From an uncultured Pelagibacteraceae bacterium (GTDB taxonomy: Bacteria; Pseudomonadota; Alphaproteobacteria; Pelagibacterales; Pelagibacteraceae), in the NCBI GenBank assembly GCA_902623495.1, contig CACNTW010000001.1, positions 62,001 to 126,000 on the forward strand: a stretch of 64,000 nt of DNA, written 5' to 3'. Under the pieces are notes generated by a model. It ran no database searches and was not told the DNA's origin. It saw only the letters and a list, made by a program, of their open reading frames with translations. Position 1 is the first letter of the stretch. Each line of letters opens with the position of its first letter. A program made the position numbers and the translations under genes. Below, one piece after another: positions 8,483 to 18,568 of the stretch.

Positions 8483-10951
8483 ATGAAGGAGTTACCAAAA
8501 AGTACTAAGGTAGTAGTTATAGGCGGAGGTGTTGCAGGAACATCTTGCGCTTATCATTTAGCTAAATTTGGATGGAAAGATGTAATATTACTTGAAAGAG
8601 ATCAATTAACATCAGGAACTACTTGGCACGCCGCAGGTCTTCTAGGTCAATTAGGTGCATCATCTACAATTACCAAAATTAGAAAATACTCTTTAGATCT
8701 TTATAAAGAATTAGAAAAGACTACAGGATTATCAACTGGAATGAAGCAAAATGGTGCAATCACAGTTGCATCTACCAAAGAAAGAATGCAAGAATTGTTA
8801 AGACAAGCAACCACGGCTCAATTGTCTGACGTTGAAGTAGAAGTTCTAGATCATAAAAGACTAAAAGAATTATATCCAGTAATCCATAGCGAAGATCTTG
8901 TAGGTGGCGTTTACATGCCAAAAGATGGACAAGCAGATCCTGTTGGAGTTACTAACGTTCTTGCAAAAGCTGCAAGAATGGAAGGTGCTCAAATTTTTGA
9001 AAAAACTCCTGTTAACAAAATACTTACAAAGAATTCAAGAATAAGTGGAGTAGAGACAGAAAAAGGTATTATAGATTGTGAGTATGTAGTTATGGCCACA
9101 GGAATGTGGTCTAGACAATTAGGCGAAGAAATTAATGTTAGCGTTCCTTTATACCCAAATGAACATTTTTATATAATCACTGAGCCAATGAAAGATTTAC
9201 CTCAAAATCTTCCAGTTTTGAGAGATTATAATGCTTGTTTATATTTGAAAGAAGATGCAGGGAAAATGCTTGTTGGAATCTTTGAACCAAATGCAAAACC
9301 AGCATTTAAGGAGACTGGAAGAGTGCCCGATGATTTTTCTTTTGGCGAACTTCCTGATGATTTTGATCATTTTGAACCGTATTTAGAAAAGTCATTTCAT
9401 AGATTACCAATGTTAGAAAGTGCAGGAATTAGAAAATTTTTCTCAGGCCCAGAGTCTTTCACCCCAGATACGCAATATTTATTAGGAGAAACTCCTGAAG
9501 TAAAAAATTTATATACATGTTGTGGTTTTAATAGCATAGGAATTGCTAGCTCAGGAGGAGCGGGTAGAGTAACAGCTGAATGGATGATGAACGGACATAT
9601 AAATGAGGATTTATTTTCATTAGATATTAAAAGGTTTCAAAAATTTCACTCTTCAAAAAACTTTATTATGGAAAGGGTAACAGAAACACTAGGTGATTTG
9701 TATGGAATGCATTGGCCATTTAAACAGCACAATACATCAAGAAATCAAAAGCTTTTACCTTATCACGAGGAATTAAAAAATGCTGGAGCTTGTTTTGGAG
9801 TTGCAGGAGGATTTGAAAGACCAATGTGGTATTCATTAAATGGTAAAGAACCTAAGTATGAATATAGTTTTAATTATCAAAATTGGTACCCATCAGCAAA
9901 GCATGAAACTTTAAATGCAAGAAAAAATGTTGGACTTTTTGATTTTTCAACTTTTTCAAAGTTTGACTTAAAAGGGAAAAAAACTCATCAAGAACTTCAA
10001 AAGTTATGTACCGCTAACATTAAAAATGAAATTGGTAAAACAACATATACTCATATGCTGAATGAAGATGGAGGAATAGAAACAGATTTAACTGTTGTAT
10101 GTATGGATAATAATTATTTTAGAATTGTGAGTTCAGCAGCAACAAGAGAACATGATAAATATCATATATTAAAATATTTAGACAAAGATGTAGAATTCTC
10201 TGATGTTACAGAGGAATTCTGTTGCTTAGGATTATTTGGTCCAAAGAGCAGAGAAATGATTTCTAAAATTTGCAAATATGATTTCAGTAATGAAAATTTT
10301 AAATTTGGAACAGGAAAATTCATAACTATATTTGATTCAAATACTCCTTGGGGAAAACCAAAAGAGATTAAAGTATGGGCTCAAAGATTATCTTATGTTG
10401 GTGAGATAGGCTTTGAACTTTATGTTGATAGTAGCTCTGCTAAGGATTTATATGAAATTCTGATTGAAGAAGGAAAAAACTTTGAACTATCTCATTGTGG
10501 AATGCATGCAATGGATATTATGAGAATGGAAAGTGGATTTGTTCACTGGGGACATGATATTTCACCAGAAGAAAATCAATATCAAGCAGGTTTAAAATTT
10601 GCAATTAGTTATAAGAAAAATATAAACTTTATTGGAAAACACGCTCTATTAAAAATTAAAGACCAAAAATTAGATAAAAGTATGATGATGTTTACTCTTA
10701 AAGACAGCAAACCTGGTGAGCCTCTTTTATTACATGAAGAACCTATCTATATGGATGATAAAATTATTGGTAGAACAACTTCAGGAAACTATTCTTTTTG
10801 TTATGATAAAAATCTTTCTTTTGGATATGTCAATTCTGGAAATACAGTTGAAACATTAAAAGACAAAAATATATATATTGAAGTTGAAAAACAAAAATAT
10901 CCAGTTGAGGTATTAAAAAAACCCTTAAATGATAAAGATTTTAAGAACTAA
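8483..10951 (+). CDS. FAD-dependent oxidoreductase/aminomethyltransferase (dimethylglycine/sarcosine dehydrogenase-like, DAO + GcvT domains)
   Basis: N-terminal 'VVVIGGGVAGTSCAYHLAKFGWKDVILLERDQLTSGTTWHAAGLLGQL'; C-terminal GcvT domain. Confidence 0.88.
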   Translation: MKELPKSTKVVVIGGGVAGTSCAYHLAKFGWKDVILLERDQLTSGTTWHAAGLLGQLGASSTITKIRKYSLDLYKELEKTTGLSTGMKQNGAITVASTKERMQELLRQATTAQLSDVEVEVLDHKRLKELYPVIHSEDLVGGVYMPKDGQADPVGVTNVLAKAARMEGAQIFEKTPVNKILTKNSRISGVETEKGIIDCEYVVMATGMWSRQLGEEINVSVPLYPNEHFYIITEPMKDLPQNLPVLRDYNACLYLKEDAGKMLVGIFEPNAKPAFKETGRVPDDFSFGELPDDFDHFEPYLEKSFHRLPMLESAGIRKFFSGPESFTPDTQYLLGETPEVKNLYTCCGFNSIGIASSGGAGRVTAEWMMNGHINEDLFSLDIKRFQKFHSSKNFIMERVTETLGDLYGMHWPFKQHNTSRNQKLLPYHEELKNAGACFGVAGGFERPMWYSLNGKEPKYEYSFNYQNWYPSAKHETLNARKNVGLFDFSTFSKFDLKGKKTHQELQKLCTANIKNEIGKTTYTHMLNEDGGIETDLTVVCMDNNYFRIVSSAATREHDKYHILKYLDKDVEFSDVTEEFCCLGLFGPKSREMISKICKYDFSNENFKFGTGKFITIFDSNTPWGKPKEIKVWAQRLSYVGEIGFELYVDSSSAKDLYEILIEEGKNFELSHCGMHAMDIMRMESGFVHWGHDISPEENQYQAGLKFAISYKKNINFIGKHALLKIKDQKLDKSMMMFTLKDSKPGEPLLLHEEPIYMDDKIIGRTTSGNYSFCYDKNLSFGYVNSGNTVETLKDKNIYIEVEKQKYPVEVLKKPLNDKDFKN

Positions 10952-11822
10952 TTTTCTTTTTTCTACTTTCAGCCTGAACAAATAAAACTCCAAAAACTAT
11001 TATTCCAATAACTCCAAAAGTCTTATTAAAATCAAAAGGTACTCCAAATATGTAAAAATTTATTAATGTTGACCAAATTAACTGTGAATATTGAAAATTA
11101 GTAACAAAAGATAAATTTGATAGCTGAATTGCAAATATAATTAAAAGATGACTAGTAAAACCTAATACCCCTAGAAATACTAACCAAATCCACAAACTCT
11201 TATTATCAATTGGTGTCCAGTCAAACATTACATAAATAGAGAAAACAATGGCCCCTACAACAGCAGCATAAAATAACGCTACTAAAGGATCATTATTACC
11301 AGAAATAAATTTTGTAAAAAATTGATATAAAGCCCAACATACTGGTGGTACCAAAGGAAAAATTAAGTCTAAACTTAAAACCTTCATGCTTGGACTCATT
11401 GAATAAATTATACACCCAAAGCTTAACAACATTAAAATTATACCTTTGGGTGAAAGAATATCTTTTAAAAATAATGCTGTGAGAATTGATACTATTAAAG
11501 GAGCTGAGAAGAAAACTACATAGATATCTACAAGGTCAAATTTTTGTAAAGAATGAATGAAAAAAAAAGTAGCAAAAACCATGAGGATCGATCTAATGAT
11601 ATTAATATTGAAATTTCTTTTTAAGTTTAACTTAGGTTTTAATATTGCAAATAAAATTAAAATAATAACAAAGTGAAAAAAAAATCTACCCCAAATTACT
11701 TGATTTAATGGCATCAATGTTCCAAGATATTTTGCTGTAGAGTCTTGGCAAACTAAAATAAAAAATCCTGATATAGATAAAATTATAACTTTAGTAATAG
11801 ATTTATTTTTTAATAAATTCAT
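10941..11822 (-). CDS. DMT-family (EamA) transporter
   Basis: 293 aa, about 10 TM helices, EamA-like repeat. Confidence 0.8.
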   Translation of the reverse strand: MNLLKNKSITKVIILSISGFFILVCQDSTAKYLGTLMPLNQVIWGRFFFHFVIILILFAILKPKLNLKRNFNINIIRSILMVFATFFFIHSLQKFDLVDIYVVFFSAPLIVSILTALFLKDILSPKGIILMLLSFGCIIYSMSPSMKVLSLDLIFPLVPPVCWALYQFFTKFISGNNDPLVALFYAAVVGAIVFSIYVMFDWTPIDNKSLWIWLVFLGVLGFTSHLLIIFAIQLSNLSFVTNFQYSQLIWSTLINFYIFGVPFDFNKTFGVIGIIVFGVLFVQAESRKKKISS

Positions 11823-11837
11823 AGTTTTGATTAAATT

Positions 11838-12911
11838 TTAGACTGAACTAAGATTGTCTAAAATTTTTTTTGAACACTGTTCTGTATTAATTGAGCCTTG
11901 AAGATCTTTTGTTCGACTGTCTTTATCTTTAAGAGTTAATTCAATAGATTTTACTATTCTATCAGAAGCTTCTTTTTCACCTAAGTAATCCAACATCATT
12001 GCAGCTGACCAAATTTGTCCCACTGGATTAGCTATCCCTTGTCCCGCAATATCTGGCGCAGATCCATGTACAGGTTCAAATAATGATGGATACTTATTCG
12101 TAGGATTTATATTTCCTGACGGTGCAATTCCAATTGTTCCAGTACAAGCCGGTCCAAGATCTGATAAAATATCTCCAAAAAGGTTCGATGCAACTATCAC
12201 ATCAAAGCGTTCAGGACTTAAAACAAATCTAGCTGCTAATATATCAATATGGTACTGATCAGTTTCTACATCAGAGTAATTTTTCTTATTCTCGTTAAAT
12301 CTCTCATCCCAATAAGGCATTGTTATTGATATCCCATTGGACTTCGTAGCACTTGTTAGTTTTTTTCTTTTTCTTTTTTTAGCTAATTCAAAAGCAAATT
12401 GTTGAACTCTATCTATTCCATATTTTGACATTACTGTTTCTTGAATAACAACCTCTCTATCAGTTCCCTGATACATTCTTCCACCAACTGATGAGTACTC
12501 TCCTTCAGTATTTTCTCTAACAATTATCATGTCAATATCACCAGGTTTTTTATTAGCTAATGGTGCATTTACACCTTCAAAAAGTTTTACAGGTCTTAAG
12601 TTAATAAATTGATCAAACTCTCTTCTAAATTTTAACAATGATCCCCAAAGTGTTATATGGTCAGGGTATTTATCTGGCATGCCAACAGCACCAAAAAAAA
12701 TTGCATCGTGTTTAGTTAATTTATCTTTCCAGTCATCTGGCATCATTTTACCATGCTTTTCATAATAATCACATGATGCAAAATCATAATCTTCTATATT
12801 TAATTTAAATTGATGTTGCTGAGAAATTTCTTTTAATATTTTTTGTGCTTCAGGAACGACTTCTTTACCAATGCCGTCACCAGCAATAGAAGCAATAGAA
12901 TATTCTTTCAT
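11838..12911 (-). CDS. Isocitrate/isopropylmalate dehydrogenase family protein, tartrate dehydrogenase-like
   Basis: 'IAGDGIGKEVVPEA', 'VRENTEGEYSSVGGRMYQGTDREVVIQE', 'NLFGDILSDLG'. Confidence 0.85.
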   Translation of the reverse strand: MKEYSIASIAGDGIGKEVVPEAQKILKEISQQHQFKLNIEDYDFASCDYYEKHGKMMPDDWKDKLTKHDAIFFGAVGMPDKYPDHITLWGSLLKFRREFDQFINLRPVKLFEGVNAPLANKKPGDIDMIIVRENTEGEYSSVGGRMYQGTDREVVIQETVMSKYGIDRVQQFAFELAKKRKRKKLTSATKSNGISITMPYWDERFNENKKNYSDVETDQYHIDILAARFVLSPERFDVIVASNLFGDILSDLGPACTGTIGIAPSGNINPTNKYPSLFEPVHGSAPDIAGQGIANPVGQIWSAAMMLDYLGEKEASDRIVKSIELTLKDKDSRTKDLQGSINTEQCSKKILDNLSSV

Positions 12912-13964
12912 TTATTTAGTGAATGTATCGTTAAATTGCTTAGTAACTCTGACAAAAGTTGTGCACTTACTTAATTGTTTTAAAGAGGGTGCACCAACAT
13001 ATGTACAACTGCTTCTCACACCACCTAAAATATTTAAAATGGTATCATTAATTTTACCACGGTACTTAACTCTTACTGTTCTGCCTTCGCTACTTCTGTA
13101 GTCTGATAGTCCACCATAATGTTTGTTATTTGCAGTTTCAGAACTAGATCCATAAAATTCAACATACCTTGAGCCATTAGATTTTACTAATTTTCCTTTA
13201 CCTTCATCATGACCTGCAAACATTCCTCCAAGCATAACAAAATCAGCTCCTCCACCAAATGCTTTAGCAACGTCACCTGGACATGTACATCCACCATCTG
13301 CAATGATATGCGCACCTAATCCATGAGCAGCATCAGCGCATTCTATCACTGCACTTAACTGAGGATAGCCAACTCCAGTTTGTATTCGTGTAGTACAGAC
13401 ACTACCTGGTCCAATTCCAACTTTAACAATATCTGCACCTGATAAAATTAATTCTTGAGTCATGTCAGCAGTAACAACGTTACCTGCTATGATTGTTTTC
13501 GTTGGATATTTATCTCTAACAGATTTTAAAAATTTACTAAAATGCTCTGAGTAACCGTTTGCAACATCAATGCATATAAATTTAATGAAACTAAATTCTT
13601 TTAAAACTTTATCTAAATTTTGAAAATCTTCTTTTTTTGTTCCAATACTTAAAGCTACATTTGGATATATTGATTTAATTTTTTTAAACTGTTTTATTTT
13701 TTTAACATCGTGCTGTTTTGTTAAGCATGTAATCATTCCGTATTCAGATAATTTTTCTGCAACACCAAGGACACCCACTCCATCCATATTAGCTGCCATT
13801 ATAGGAATTCCAGACCATTCGTTTTTGCTATATTTAAAACGATAGGTTCTTTTTAAATTAACATCTTTTCTACTTTTAAGAGTGCTTCTTTTAGGTCTAA
13901 AAAGTACGTCGGAATAATCTAGTTTTAGCTCTTCTTCAATTCTCACAAAAATGAAGATATACAT
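12912..13964 (-). CDS. guaC: GMP reductase (IMPDH/GMPR family); true start possibly GTG at 13946
   Basis: 'LDYSDVLFRPKRSTLKSR', 'GPGSVCTTRIQTGVGYPQLSA', 'DGGCTCPGDVAKAFGGGADFVMLGGMFAGHDE'. Confidence 0.88.
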   Translation of the reverse strand: MYIFIFVRIEEELKLDYSDVLFRPKRSTLKSRKDVNLKRTYRFKYSKNEWSGIPIMAANMDGVGVLGVAEKLSEYGMITCLTKQHDVKKIKQFKKIKSIYPNVALSIGTKKEDFQNLDKVLKEFSFIKFICIDVANGYSEHFSKFLKSVRDKYPTKTIIAGNVVTADMTQELILSGADIVKVGIGPGSVCTTRIQTGVGYPQLSAVIECADAAHGLGAHIIADGGCTCPGDVAKAFGGGADFVMLGGMFAGHDEGKGKLVKSNGSRYVEFYGSSSETANNKHYGGLSDYRSSEGRTVRVKYRGKINDTILNILGGVRSSCTYVGAPSLKQLSKCTTFVRVTKQFNDTFTK

Positions 13965-14029
13965 TCAATGAATGATAATTCAATTTAATAATTTAGTTTA
14001 TTAACGTTGTTTTATAACAAATTTAAAAG

Positions 14030-14839
14030 TTATAATTTTACAGAAATATTTACTTGTGGAGGGGGCCTGTAATTTGGATCTGATGCATCTGCTTTACTAG
14101 CGTGAATATCTTTCCAACCAAGTCCAATAATTCCAAGTGTATGAAAAAAGTTATGTGCAGTCATCCAGGGACCATGAATATCATTGCCAAAAGGTCCCGC
14201 TGAGTGATGAGGAAATGAATACTCTTCAATGCCATTTAATGTTTGTATTTTATGATCTTTATATTTTTTTGAAACAGTATTACCGTCAACTATTTTAAAA
14301 GAATTGTAGTTTCCCAAAACTACAAGAGAAGGAAAAATCTCAACATTATGAGCCTCAGCTGAAATATAAGTTGGAATTATTTTATTTTCCAAAAGCTTTT
14401 TTAAAATTTTGTGGTCATAGTGTTCAACATCTATCTTTATATAAAATGGATCTCCATATTTTTTTACAATACTAATTATGTTTTTTGCTGGTAAAGATAT
14501 TTCATCAAATTCACCAATGTTTAATGGTTTTGGATACTGGCTTAGAACATGATTGCTATGATTAACGTAGAAGGGCACTTCAGTCTCATCATCTAGGATC
14601 GTGACTACACAATTTTCAACTATTAGTTTCTTATTCTCAATTTCAGTTTTAAATCTATCTTGAATAATCTCACATAATTTTGGGTTTGCCTCTATTGCAA
14701 TTACTAGATCAGACTTCTTTAGATAATATTCAATATCATCACCATTATTAGCGCCTACATCATATATAATTTTTTTATTATTCACTTTATTTTTTGAGAA
14801 GATAAAAATTAACACAATAACATTTTGTGTCAAAGACAA
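14030..14839 (-). CDS. FkbM-family methyltransferase
   Basis: 'YDVGANNGDDIEYYLKKSDLVIAIEANPKLCE', 'PFYIKIDVEHYDHKILK'. Confidence 0.75.
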   Translation of the reverse strand: MSLTQNVIVLIFIFSKNKVNNKKIIYDVGANNGDDIEYYLKKSDLVIAIEANPKLCEIIQDRFKTEIENKKLIVENCVVTILDDETEVPFYVNHSNHVLSQYPKPLNIGEFDEISLPAKNIISIVKKYGDPFYIKIDVEHYDHKILKKLLENKIIPTYISAEAHNVEIFPSLVVLGNYNSFKIVDGNTVSKKYKDHKIQTLNGIEEYSFPHHSAGPFGNDIHGPWMTAHNFFHTLGIIGLGWKDIHASKADASDPNYRPPPQVNISVKL

Positions 14840-14881
14840 ATAGCAAATGTTCTAAAAAATTTGTATAACAACTATTAATTA

Positions 14882-15757
14882 ATGTTTAAAAATTTCAAAA
14901 GTAGATTTATAGAAGTTAAAAAAGGCAAAGTCTTTTGCAAAATCAAAGGAGATGGGCCGCCTTTATTATTACTTCATGGATATCCCCAAACTCATTTGAT
15001 GTGGCATAAAACAGCCCCCGAGTTATCTAAAAGTTTCACAGTTGTTGCTGCTGATCTTAGAGGTTATGGAAATAGTTTAGCGCCACCATCTGATAATAAA
15101 CATCTAAATTATTCAAAACGAGAAATGGCGAGTGACATGAAACAAATGATGTTAAAATTGGGATACCCCAAATTTTTTGTTGCAGGCCATGATAGAGGTG
15201 GAAGAGTTGCTCATAGATTGGCAAGAGACCACAGAAAAAATGTGCTTGCTCTCAGTGTTTTAGATATTTGTCCAACATTAGATATGTATGAACTAACTAC
15301 TAGAAATTTTGCAAAAGCTTACTTCCATTGGTTTTTCTTAATTCAACCAAAGTGGCTACCAGAAAGAATGATAATGAGCGATCCTAGAAAATGGATGAAG
15401 AATTGCTTAGATAAATGGTCCGGGAATCATAAATTTGGAAAAGTTGAAGAGGGTTATCTAAAGTGCTTTAAGCAACCAAAGAGAATACATGGATCATGTG
15501 AGGATTATAGAGCATCTGCTACTATTGATCTTGATCATGACAGACATGATCGAAAGAAAAAATTAAATATTCCTGTTCAAGTTTTATGGGGAAAAAATGG
15601 TGTTATAGGTAAACAATTTAAACCAATTAAAATTTGGCAAAAATATTCAAATAAAAAAGTTATTGGAGTTGCTGTTAAATCAGGACATTTTATACCAGAG
15701 CAGAATCCCAAAGAAACGATTAAACATTTAAAAAGTTTCTTTTTAAAAAATGCTTAA
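14882..15757 (+). CDS. Alpha/beta hydrolase, haloacetate/fluoroacetate dehalogenase-like
   Basis: 'LLLLHGYPQTHLMWH', 'VAADLRGYGNS', 'VAGHDRGGRVAHRLARDH', 'YFHWFFLIQP'. Confidence 0.75.
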   Translation: MFKNFKSRFIEVKKGKVFCKIKGDGPPLLLLHGYPQTHLMWHKTAPELSKSFTVVAADLRGYGNSLAPPSDNKHLNYSKREMASDMKQMMLKLGYPKFFVAGHDRGGRVAHRLARDHRKNVLALSVLDICPTLDMYELTTRNFAKAYFHWFFLIQPKWLPERMIMSDPRKWMKNCLDKWSGNHKFGKVEEGYLKCFKQPKRIHGSCEDYRASATIDLDHDRHDRKKKLNIPVQVLWGKNGVIGKQFKPIKIWQKYSNKKVIGVAVKSGHFIPEQNPKETIKHLKSFFLKNA

Positions 15758-16538
15758 AATTATTCCTAATAAAAAAAATATAGGTGCAGAATTAGTCTGT
15801 GATTTAAATAAAATTAACAATTCGTCTTTAAAAAAAATAAAATCTGCTCTTTCAAAATATGGGATGATTTATTTTAGAAACCAAAAATTAAATTCTGATC
15901 ATTATGTAAAATTTGCAAAAAAATTTGGAAAACTTGCAAACTATCCAAGACTTAAAGGATTGAATAAAAAATATCCTCAAATAACCGTTGTTCAAAGAAA
16001 ATCTACTGATAAAGGGCCTAGTTTTGGTGAACAATTTCATACAGATTCAATTTATACCAAAAAGCCACCTAGATTTACAATGTTACTATCTAAGTTAGTT
16101 CCAAAAAAAGGTAAGGCAAACACTGATTTCTGTTCTCAATATTTAGCTTACGAAAAGCTACCAGCCAATTTTAAAAGAAAGTTTAAAAATGAAAAATGCA
16201 TATTTTCATCAGAAGGACCTATTTCAGTAACAAGATTGGAAAGAGAGAAAGAAAAGGGAAAAAAAGCCAAAGAACTTATTTCAAAGCATAAATTGATAAG
16301 AAAAATAAACAGTAAATACACTTTATATTGTAGTCCAGGACACTTTATTCGTTTTAATAACAGTAAAATTGATAAAAAATTAAAAACTTATTTATTTAAA
16401 CACCAATTAAAAAAAAGTTTTCAATATTCTTTAGAGTGGGAAAAGAACCAACTAGCCATTTGGGATAATAGATCTATGCTTCATCAAGCAACAGCTTTTA
16501 AAGGTAATAGAATTATGCATAGAATTACTGTCCAATAA
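15750..16538 (+). CDS. TauD/TfdA-family Fe(II)/2OG dioxygenase
   Basis: 'FHTDSIYTKKPPRFTML' (HxD) and 'LAIWDNRSMLHQA' distal His motif. Confidence 0.85.
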   Translation: MLKIIPNKKNIGAELVCDLNKINNSSLKKIKSALSKYGMIYFRNQKLNSDHYVKFAKKFGKLANYPRLKGLNKKYPQITVVQRKSTDKGPSFGEQFHTDSIYTKKPPRFTMLLSKLVPKKGKANTDFCSQYLAYEKLPANFKRKFKNEKCIFSSEGPISVTRLEREKEKGKKAKELISKHKLIRKINSKYTLYCSPGHFIRFNNSKIDKKLKTYLFKHQLKKSFQYSLEWEKNQLAIWDNRSMLHQATAFKGNRIMHRITVQ

Positions 16539-17461
16539 TGTTTCAGGTATTTCTAGGTTTAACTCCATTTATAGGTATTACTCTTATTGGTTATCTTTTA
16601 GGATATATTAAGATATTTGATTTACAGAAGGCTAGAATATTTAATTTATTTTCATTTTATATAGCGGTACCAGCTTTAATCATAAAACTTGTTGCACAAA
16701 GTGATGTTGGTGAAATAGACGTGTCTCAAATTTCATCATATTTTTTAATGCAATTAACGAGTGGAATATTTGCTTTCTTATTAACTAAAAATACTTTTAA
16801 AAGATCAATACAAGAATCTATTATTTGGGCCCTAACAGTTGCTTTATCCAATCACGTAATATTAGTTTTACCTATTGCAGAAATATTCTTTAAAGGAAGT
16901 ACAATAACTCAAATATCAGGTATTATTTTAATGGATAGTGTAGTTTTATTATCCATAGTTAGTTTCTTTTTAGAGCTTACTGTAAAAAAAAGAATTAAAT
17001 TATTTCAGTTTTTAAGAAATTTAATATTAAATCCTATGATATTAGCAATATTAATTGGATTGATAATAAGAATTTTAAAAATAAATATAGACGAAACCCC
17101 ATTTGAGTATATTCTTCAAAGATTGGCAGCATGTGTAATGCCAGTTGGTTTATTTGCAATTGGCATCATTCTATCTTTTTACTCAAAAAAAGTTTTTAAT
17201 AATTTAACCATTACAATTTCAATATTAAAGTTAATTATATCTCCTTTGATACTATTAATTTTAGGATATACTTTCTTCAATTTATCCAATCCAGTTAATT
17301 TTGCTGGAGCTTTATTGGTCAGTGTTGGTCCTTGTGGTGCCACCTCAATTGTTATGTGTTCTGCATACAATGTAAGCCCAGAAAATATCATAAAAGCAAT
17401 ATTTATTTCGACATTTGCTTCAGTATTCACTTTTTTATTTACTATAAATTTATTAAGTTAA
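16538..17461 (+). CDS. AEC-family transporter
   Basis: 307 aa membrane protein, auxin-efflux-carrier-like pattern. Confidence 0.8.
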   Translation: MFQVFLGLTPFIGITLIGYLLGYIKIFDLQKARIFNLFSFYIAVPALIIKLVAQSDVGEIDVSQISSYFLMQLTSGIFAFLLTKNTFKRSIQESIIWALTVALSNHVILVLPIAEIFFKGSTITQISGIILMDSVVLLSIVSFFLELTVKKRIKLFQFLRNLILNPMILAILIGLIIRILKINIDETPFEYILQRLAACVMPVGLFAIGIILSFYSKKVFNNLTITISILKLIISPLILLILGYTFFNLSNPVNFAGALLVSVGPCGATSIVMCSAYNVSPENIIKAIFISTFASVFTFLFTINLLS

Positions 17462-17465
17462 TTAA

Positions 17466-17579
17466 ATGTCAAAAAGGTATAGTGGAAAATCATTTAAAGA
17501 TTCCAGTGTAACGAAAAAACCCAAACTTTCATTTAAAGAAAAGAGAAAACTAAAAAAAGAGCGCAAAAATAAAAAGTAA
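17466..17579 (+). CDS. Candidate 37-aa Lys/Arg-rich small protein (MSKRYSGKSFKDSSVTKKPKLSFKEKRKLKKERKNKK)
   Basis: ATG 4 nt after the preceding stop; intact ORF ending TAA; missing from the track because of length. Confidence 0.45.
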   Translation: MSKRYSGKSFKDSSVTKKPKLSFKEKRKLKKERKNKK

Positions 17580-17586
17580 ATTTTAT

Positions 17587-18366
17587 TTAAAAATCAACTT
17601 TAATATGTCTGATTTCAAACAAAGCATTATTTCTAAAGTTTTTGTATACTTCTTCATCTGAGATAACCTTGTAACTAAAGTTATTTATACCATCATTTAA
17701 ATAATTTTGATCATCTTTCCAATTTTCATTAAAAGTTTTTTGATTATTCATATGATATTCAGATGGAACAACTTGTTTCTCTTCATTCATGTCGTAACCT
17801 AAATTATCATGAATCAGTGGCTGATAAAAACCATCTCTATAATCTATTTTGATATTATTTGTATCTAGCCTTTTTTTCATGTCGGTATCTTCAAATCCCC
17901 ATCCCCAATACGAATTTGAGTAGCCATTTACTTTTTTGAAAATATTTTTTGGTATTAAAATTGAGCCTAAAAAAACATTCTCTCTTTTAGGAGATTTGAC
18001 AATTAATCTACGATCTTTTGAAGGTACAATTGGGAGATTATTATAACCATGTTTAATGAGTAGCATTGGACTTTCAGAATAGCTGTAGTCAGTTATCATA
18101 GGTAAAAAATCAACATTATTTATAACTATGTAATCAAGATAATTTTCATTGATTAGAAAACCTGCGTTGTTAAGAGAGCCTAGATTAAATGGTTTATCAT
18201 TTGCTTGTTCTAAAAAACATAGTTTTAAATTTAAATATTTATCTAATTTATCTTCATTAAAATATATCTTTGAATGAAAAAGAAAAATTTCATATTGTTT
18301 TGGCCTATTTCTATAAGGCACTACTATTGTTAACTTTTTATTTAATTTATTGCTAAACTGGGTCAT
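17587..18366 (-). CDS. Glycosyltransferase resembling the beta-1,4-galactosyltransferase (GT7) family
   Basis: 'IVVPYRNRPKQ', 'FNLGSLNNAGF', 'NNVDFLP', 'GYSNSYWGWGFEDTDMKKRL' parallel GT7 motifs. Confidence 0.7.
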   Translation of the reverse strand: MTQFSNKLNKKLTIVVPYRNRPKQYEIFLFHSKIYFNEDKLDKYLNLKLCFLEQANDKPFNLGSLNNAGFLINENYLDYIVINNVDFLPMITDYSYSESPMLLIKHGYNNLPIVPSKDRRLIVKSPKRENVFLGSILIPKNIFKKVNGYSNSYWGWGFEDTDMKKRLDTNNIKIDYRDGFYQPLIHDNLGYDMNEEKQVVPSEYHMNNQKTFNENWKDDQNYLNDGINNFSYKVISDEEVYKNFRNNALFEIRHIKVDF

Positions 18367-18430
18367 AAAAATAATATTATTATTTATATTGTATATTCAA
18401 ACCAAATTTATATAAATTACTAAATTTATT

Positions 18431-18479
18431 GGCGGGGTAGCTCAGTTGGTTAGAGCGCGGGACTCATAAGCCCGAGGTC
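18431..18479 (+). pseudogene. 5' fragment (49 nt) of tRNA-Met/Ile2 (CAU), lacking T-arm and 3' acceptor strand
   Basis: Identical to 19671-19719 of the intact tRNA, diverging exactly after GAGGTC. Confidence 0.92.
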
Positions 18480-18480
18480 T

Positions 18481-18506
18481 ATTGTTTAAGAGCCCTCATA
18501 AACAAT
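18481..18506 (+). other. Hairpin directly abutting the truncated tRNA
   Basis: ATTGTTTA-AGAGCCCTCA-TAAACAAT, 8-bp perfect stem. Confidence 0.7.
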
Positions 18507-18568
18507 CATTATTTACAATTAATAAAATATTGATCACAAATAGATCATAGTGGTAGAATCTATTTGTT

